A stretch of DNA of 64,000 bases. Origin: Streptomyces sp. L2. Its GTDB lineage: Bacteria > Actinomycetota > Actinomycetes > Streptomycetales > Streptomycetaceae. Below, in pieces: positions 60,201 through 64,000 of the stretch. The position numbers and the translations under genes were made by a program. The stretch spans positions 6,634,001 through 6,698,000 of the forward strand of contig NZ_QBDT01000001.1 of assembly GCF_004124325.1 (NCBI RefSeq), written 5' to 3'. Each line of letters begins with the position of its first letter. Position 1 is the first letter of the stretch. Below the pieces are notes generated by a model. That model was not told the origin of the DNA. It ran no database searches and worked only from the letters and a program-made list of their open reading frames with translations.

Positions 60201-62061
60201 TGAACTGGCCGACGAGGCCGCCGAGTCCGAGGACCGCGCCCAGACCTGCCTGGACCGCGCCCGCACCGCCGACGAGGACCGCCGCGCCGCCCAGCGTGCC
60301 GCCGACGACGCCCGCCGCACCGCCCGTGCGCTGCGCGCCGAGCGCTCCGAGATCGCCGGCGCCCCCGACGACGTGCCCGACGACGTGCCCGACGACGCCA
60401 CGGACGCCCCGAAGGCCGCCCTCCCCGCCCTCCGCGAGGCCTACCGGGCCGCCTCCCAGGTGTACGAGAAGGTCGGCGTCGGTGCCGACCTGCGCGCCGA
60501 GCAGGCCCGCGCGGAGAGCGACGAGAGCGCCGCCCACGCGGAACTGGACCGGCTCAGCAACAAGGTCCGCGCCCGCGCCGAGCAGCTGCTGCGGTCCCCG
60601 GACGGCTCCGACGGCCCCTCCCGGCAGGCGGCGGCCGCGCGCGCCGAGGAACTGGTCCAGCTGTTGGAGACCCGCATGTCCTCCGCGAGCGAACAACTCG
60701 GCCGGCTGCGCGGCGAGGCCGAACGGCACGCCCCCGCGGCCGGCGAGGCACACACCGAACTGCCCGACGAACTCCTCCCGCGCGACGCCGAGCACGCCCA
60801 GGCCCTCCTGCGCACCGCCACCGCCGAACTCACCGCCCGCACCGAGGCGCTGACCGAGGCCCGCGCCGCCCACACCGAGCTGCTCCAGGCGCACCGGGCC
60901 GCCGAGGACGCGGCCGGCGGCTTCGACGAGATCGCCGCCATGCTCCGCGACCTGCTGCGCGAGCACGGCCCCGAGGAGGAGCAGGAGGAGACCGAGCCCT
61001 ACCCCGGCAGCCCGGAGGAGGCACGGCACTCCGCCGCCGAGGCCCGCCGCTCGCTGCGCGGCTGCGCCGCCGACCTGTCCGCCGCCGAGACGGCCGTGCG
61101 CGAGGCGAGCGACGTCCTCGTCCGGCACGCCAACTCCACGCGCTACGAGCAGGTGCGCACCCCCGCCCGGCAGCAGATCCGCGAACTGCCCGCCTCCGCG
61201 CTGCCGGAACACGCGCAGAAGTGGGCCGACGCCTTCGCGCCCCGGCTGCGCGTCCTCACCGACGAACTGGCGCAGCTGGAACGCAACCGTGACTCGATCG
61301 TGGACCGGCTCCGGGGCCTCGTCGAGTCGGCCCTCGCCACCCTGCGCTCCGCCCAGCGCCTCTCCCGCCTCCCCGAAGGGCTCGGCGAATGGTCCGGGCA
61401 GGAGTTCCTGCGCATCCGCTTCGAGGAACCCGACCAGGCGACCCTCGCCGAACGTCTCGGCGAGGTCATCGACGACGCGACCCGCGCCGCGGTGAAGAAG
61501 AACTCCGACCTGCGCCGCGACGGCATGTCCCTGCTGCTGCGGGGTGTCGCGGCGGCGCTGCAGCCCAAGGGCGTGGCCGTGGAGATCCTCAAGCCGGACG
61601 CCGTGCTGCGCGCCGAGCGGGTGCCCGTCGGCCAGATGGGCGACGTCTTCTCCGGCGGCCAGCTGCTCACTGCGGCCATCGCCCTGTACTGCACGATGGC
61701 CGCCCTGCGCTCCAACGACCGCGGCCGCGACAAGCACCGGCACGCCGGAACCCTGTTCCTGGACAACCCGATCGGCCGCGCCAACGCGACGTATCTGCTG
61801 GAGCTTCAGCGGGCCGTGTCCGACGCGCTCGGCGTCCAGCTGCTCTACACCACCGGCCTCTTCGACACGACCGCGCTGGCAGAGTTTCCGCTGGTCATCC
61901 GCCTGCGCAACGACGCCGACCTCAGGGCGGGCCTGAAGTACATCAGCGTGGAGGAACACCTCAGGCCGGGGCTGCCGCGCGAGGCTTCCACGGAGGAGGC
62001 CGCGCACAGCGAGATCACGGCGACGCGGATGTACAGACGACCGGCACCGGGCGCCTCGTAG
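57241..62061 (+). CDS. SMC/MukB/JetC-like coiled-coil ATPase
   Basis: 1606 residues. N-terminal ATPase half (1-280) with Walker A LENGGGKSVLL at 63-73. Coiled coil from about 290 to 610, a Gly/Ala-rich insert (616-696), a globular hinge-like domain (730-855; GLLPPGPDVLATVEFLGEHGIPALPGWRYLAQ, GVIITDPG), returning coiled coil to about 1410, and the C-terminal ATPase half with signature FSGGQLLTAAIALYCTM near 1470 and Walker B TLFLDNPIGRAN near 1504. Asn replaces the usual catalytic Glu. ATG 57241 has GAGAG upstream. Expected to form a DNA-loading or loop-extruding condensin with the two upstream proteins. Confidence 0.8.
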   Translation: MYELSRVRLYSIGPAGARYADTVLDLRGVGQPVPDPAPTQAEFFEEEPAGPPRRPAPAGVLFLENGGGKSVLLKLIFSVMLPGHRNTLGGASSGVLRKFLLADDCGHVALEWQHVQTGECVVVGKVSEWRGRQVSGDPRKFAEAWYSFRPGPGLSLDNLPVAESTAVRPPVEGQSGAQGRRRTMKGFRDALTEAGKAYPHLEAHWEEIHDRWIEHLGDLGLDPELFRYQREMNADEGEAAGLFAVKKDSDFTDLLLRAVTDTRDTDGLADLVSGFGDKLGRRAELIAERDFTAGSADLLGRIVEAAETRSRARDIHAGAERRTRTLARRLSARAVRERVRAADLAQRVTAAAYAVTHSEGARERSALIAAELAYRHASLALAGAEKSAAAQKRELADARTLHAAWQAAEAVLRHRAAADRVARVSAAIQEAERDAAPALAARAKAAVDLVRALHAAAEGAEALADEDEERSAALQEVSDAAYRDSTAAATEAQRARSEAGHLRQRLTEVEQETAEAVRAGWLDDSAPDADPARAALAASDAEKSAVAAWDTAREAARRATEHAREAAAAESRAELTAARASDAATAAERAHEAERRLAEVLAAEERLAELLSLPGAPVAGRAGVPGPRTAGDGGADRGTTEQGTAELDAPRGGDAGEPAPRAHANATAAHARGDAGAQGGPAADGSPYGSTDAALGDGPLTPEQLDRFADELRDLLDAAVTSAERHLFELRTAAADDARILGALGDGGLLPPGPDVLATVEFLGEHGIPALPGWRYLAQAVDPADHARVLAARPELVDGVIITDPGTHARARDALSAAALLPRSAVAVGTSAALLAPTPAPGSAPEDVFLVPPNPAMHDEHAADEERQALRVRAADRDEEIRTLAARLGKDRELTARLTSWRTGCPAGRLAELAETARQARAFAEESEAELAEARTARTEADEAGGEAVRIRDERQEAAQKARRAADALAGLAFRLRERAAWQVRLRELADEAAESEDRAQTCLDRARTADEDRRAAQRAADDARRTARALRAERSEIAGAPDDVPDDVPDDATDAPKAALPALREAYRAASQVYEKVGVGADLRAEQARAESDESAAHAELDRLSNKVRARAEQLLRSPDGSDGPSRQAAAARAEELVQLLETRMSSASEQLGRLRGEAERHAPAAGEAHTELPDELLPRDAEHAQALLRTATAELTARTEALTEARAAHTELLQAHRAAEDAAGGFDEIAAMLRDLLREHGPEEEQEETEPYPGSPEEARHSAAEARRSLRGCAADLSAAETAVREASDVLVRHANSTRYEQVRTPARQQIRELPASALPEHAQKWADAFAPRLRVLTDELAQLERNRDSIVDRLRGLVESALATLRSAQRLSRLPEGLGEWSGQEFLRIRFEEPDQATLAERLGEVIDDATRAAVKKNSDLRRDGMSLLLRGVAAALQPKGVAVEILKPDAVLRAERVPVGQMGDVFSGGQLLTAAIALYCTMAALRSNDRGRDKHRHAGTLFLDNPIGRANATYLLELQRAVSDALGVQLLYTTGLFDTTALAEFPLVIRLRNDADLRAGLKYISVEEHLRPGLPREASTEEAAHSEITATRMYRRPAPGAS

Positions 62062-62095
62062 CGGCGGGGCGCGGCGGGGCGCGGCGGGCGGGTTG

Positions 62096-62118
62096 GGCCG
62101 CGGCGGCCTGCCGCGGCC
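62096..62118. terminator. Hairpin between the SMC gene and a convergent gene
   Basis: GGCCGCGG (62096-62103) pairs with CCGCGGCC (62111-62118) around a seven-base loop, 35 bases after the SMC stop and 31 before the end of the next minus-strand gene. A GGCGGGGCGC repeat precedes it. Confidence 0.65.
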
Positions 62119-62148
62119 TCCCGCAGCGGGCCGCGGGGCGCGCCCGTC

Positions 62149-62682
62149 TCAGGAGTGAGACAGCTGCCCGGAGCCGCCCCGGCGGCGTATCCGCTCCTGC
62201 TCCCGCAGAGCGGCCCGCTCCCGGCGGCGGGCGGCGCGCCGCTCCCGGCGCAGCGCGCGGGCCGTGCTGCTCGGCTCGGAGACCACCCCGTACCGCTGGT
62301 GCCACACCTGACGGGTCACCCACACGTCGACCGCGGCCCAGGTGGCCACCACCGTGCTGGCCACACCGCTGATCACCATGGGGAACGCCAGCCAGGACCC
62401 GGCCATCGTGCACAGGAAGGCCACCACGGCCTGGATGAGCGTCACCGCGGTGATCAGGACGGCCCGCACCGCCGCCGTACGCACCGGATCGGGCATCCGG
62501 TACCGCCGCGCCGGCTCCTCCACCCACAACGGCCGGTACCGCTCCCGCTGTTGCTCCCCAAAAGCCCGCTCGGCGGGCTCACACGCCGGAATCTCGCGAT
62601 CCGGCACCCCCTGGGCCCACCGCACCGTCGAGCGCGCGGCCCCTCCGTCCTCGGGCGCCTCGTGCCGCTGAGCCGTGCCCAT
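62149..62682 (-). CDS. Two-helix membrane protein of unknown function
   Basis: 177 residues from ATG 62682; the frame is open upstream to 62895 but that part looks non-natural. A polar N-terminus with RERYRPLWVEEPARRYRMPDP leads to two membrane helices (about 72-125; AVRAVLITAVTLIQAVVAFLCTMAGSWLAFPMVISGVASTVVATWAAVDVWV), then a very basic Arg-rich C-terminus (ALRRERRAARRRERAALREQERIRRR). No family recognised. It is divergent from the histidine kinase; 62683-63100 holds the promoters and nothing else I can name. Confidence 0.7.
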   Translation of the reverse strand: MGTAQRHEAPEDGGAARSTVRWAQGVPDREIPACEPAERAFGEQQRERYRPLWVEEPARRYRMPDPVRTAAVRAVLITAVTLIQAVVAFLCTMAGSWLAFPMVISGVASTVVATWAAVDVWVTRQVWHQRYGVVSEPSSTARALRRERRAARRRERAALREQERIRRRGGSGQLSHS

Positions 62683-63100
62683 CACCTTGTCACTCCCCAC
62701 CGCCGGAAGACCGCTCGCCCCGGTGTCCGAAGACCCCGACACCCACTGGCTGCCCGGCTTGCGCTGTTTTACGCCGCCGGGATGCGGGATGCGGCTCATG
62801 TGGCCGATTCCGCCCCCATTTCCCACAGAGAAGGACGAACGGCACCGTCTGAAGATTCCCGATCGGCGAAAGAATTCAGCCAACTGGCTTTCCATATCAG
62901 ACCGTCCGGCCGTTTCCAGCCGCCGGTTTCACGGTGACCATCTCCCGCAATGCCCGGACAACTCGCCATCTCTCGCCGCTGTCAAGGACGTTCGCCCGTC
63001 GAGCGTGTCTTCGAGATAGCTGTGAGGCGGTAGTAGGCTCGCGCCGTTTGTTGACGAACATGTGCGCCCCCGGCCGGCGGGGGTCGAGCTGGGGGAGGCC

Positions 63101-64000
63101 ATGCGCTTTCGCGGGAAGTCGATCCGCCGGAAGATCGTGGCGCTGCTTCTCGTGCCGCTGGTGTCCCTGACCGCCATCTGGGCCTTCACCACGGTACTGA
63201 CAGGGCGTGAGGTCACCCAGCTCTTTCACGTCAACCACATCGTCCAGGACATCGGGTACCCCACCGAGGACACCGTTCGCGTCCTGCAGCAGGAACGCCG
63301 CCAGACCCTCGTGTACCTGGCCGACCCGCGCGCCGCCGACGCCCTCACCGCCCTGCACCGGACCCGCACGGCCACCGACCGGGCCATCGCCAGGGTCCGC
63401 GTGAACGCCAAGGACCACGATGTCCTCGACGGCATGGACGCGGACGACACCGAACGCCTCACCGCCGTGCTGGACGGCTTCGGCGGCCTCGACGCACTGC
63501 GCCACAGCGTCGAGCAGGGAACCGTCACCCGCGCCCAGGCCCTCGACCAGTACAACCGCCTCGTCGACCCCTGCTTCACCCTGCTCGCCGCACTCGACGG
63601 CGTCGACGACATCGACCTCAACCAGCAGTCCCGCGCCCTGGTCAACATCAGCCGCGCCCGCGACCTGCTCTCCCGTGAGGACGCCCTGCTCGGCTCCGCC
63701 CTCGTGGTCGGCCGGCTCTCCCGCGCCGAGACCCGCGACGTGTCCGACCTCGTCGCCCAGCGCCGCCTCCTGTACCGCATCAGCCTTCCGCTGCTGCCGG
63801 ACACCGAGAGCGAACGCTACGAACGCTTCTGGCGCAATGCCACCAGCACCCAGCTGAGGGCCGCCGAACAGGACGTCATCGGCATCACGTCCGGCACTCC
63901 GCACGGCATCACCGCCAAGGACTGGGACACCGCCGCGGCGGCCGTGCTCGACGACCTCGGCACCCTCGACGACCAGGCCGGAGACCGCTTCCAGGACCGG
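63101..64000 (+). CDS. Nitrate/nitrite-sensing (NIT) sensor histidine kinase, N-terminal part
   Basis: 300 residues seen, running off the window. ATG 63101 has GGGGGAGG upstream. MRFRGKSIRRKIVALLLVPLVSLTAIWAFTT is a cytoplasmic start plus first membrane helix; residues 40-290 are an extracellular helical domain with VLQQERRQTLVYLADPRAADAL and NISRARDLLSREDALLG, the NIT domain pattern. In Streptomyces such kinases often head conservons (kinase, roadblock protein, DUF742, GTPase). The kinase core is outside the window. Confidence 0.85.
   Translation, partial: MRFRGKSIRRKIVALLLVPLVSLTAIWAFTTVLTGREVTQLFHVNHIVQDIGYPTEDTVRVLQQERRQTLVYLADPRAADALTALHRTRTATDRAIARVRVNAKDHDVLDGMDADDTERLTAVLDGFGGLDALRHSVEQGTVTRAQALDQYNRLVDPCFTLLAALDGVDDIDLNQQSRALVNISRARDLLSREDALLGSALVVGRLSRAETRDVSDLVAQRRLLYRISLPLLPDTESERYERFWRNATSTQLRAAEQDVIGITSGTPHGITAKDWDTAAAAVLDDLGTLDDQAGDRFQDR

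Noticed and set aside
62149..62682. JetD/MksG nuclease after the SMC-like gene
   Set aside because: The neighbour is on the other strand and encodes two membrane helices with an Arg-rich tail, with no Toprim or nuclease motif.

Overview
This 64 kb window is high-GC actinobacterial chromosome. Genes are dense, codon third positions are almost always G or C, GTG starts and four-base start/stop overlaps are frequent, and -10 elements follow TANNNT. The gene set (guaB1, the ribE-ribM-ribBA-ribH operon with hisE and hisG, ppm1, fxsA, sigma-R driven rbpA, orphan MocR, ROK and Lrp regulators, the start of a nitrate/nitrite-sensing histidine kinase) points to Streptomyces, in a mostly conserved part of the chromosome. 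I see no rRNA or tRNA genes, no insertion sequence, no prophage and no CRISPR array.

Layout. 1-505: end of a guanyl-specific ribonuclease gene coupled to its barstar inhibitor. 639-7952: guaB1, then a probable basic amino acid catabolic block: cationic amino acid permease, Lrp regulator, a secreted protein on the other strand, DavA-like amidase and DavB-like lysine/amino acid 2-monooxygenase. 7981-15925: F420-type oxidoreductase, DUF5995 protein, uracil-xanthine permease, secreted alginate-lyase-like enzyme, thioesterase, and an MFS transporter divergent from a ROK regulator around a perfect dyad operator. 16187-20748: FMN riboswitch followed by riboflavin genes, then hisE and hisG. 20763-23839: PH-domain protein and two CNNM/CorC-like membrane proteins. 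24081-34702: orphan EccA-like AAA ATPase behind an unusual leader, a kinase with an apparent frameshift, an amino acid permease, a C39-like peptidase, a TetR regulator and an acyl-CoA dehydrogenase. 34970-42827: second Lrp regulator, amidohydrolase, ppm1, fxsA, rbpA, a UMF1-type MFS protein, GDPD and YczE. 42930-48872: MocR regulator divergent from yczE, an orphan FtsK-like protein with degenerate nucleotide motifs plus a tiny membrane partner, ankyrin and HEAT proteins. 49244-54560: a kip-like 5-oxoproline operon (transporter, hydro-lyase, pxpA, pxpB, pxpC) with a divergent GntR/FCD regulator. 54616-62061: an SMC-type operon. 62149-64000: a membrane protein and the start of the histidine kinase.

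The most unusual locus is 54616-62061. It encodes a kleisin-like protein, a 62-residue repeat ORF that bridges two genes by four-base overlaps on both sides, a winged-helix KITE-like protein and a 1606-residue SMC/MukB-like ATPase. The set resembles MukBEF/MksBEF or the JetABC part of Wadjet, but no JetD/MksG nuclease gene is visible beside it, and the SMC protein has Asp-Asn-Pro where Walker B normally has Asp-Glu. Other points worth checking are a promoter, short ORF and hairpin leader upstream of the EccA-like gene, several short tandem repeats between genes, and two DasR-like sites. All family assignments were made by reading motifs and from memory of the families; no database search was possible.
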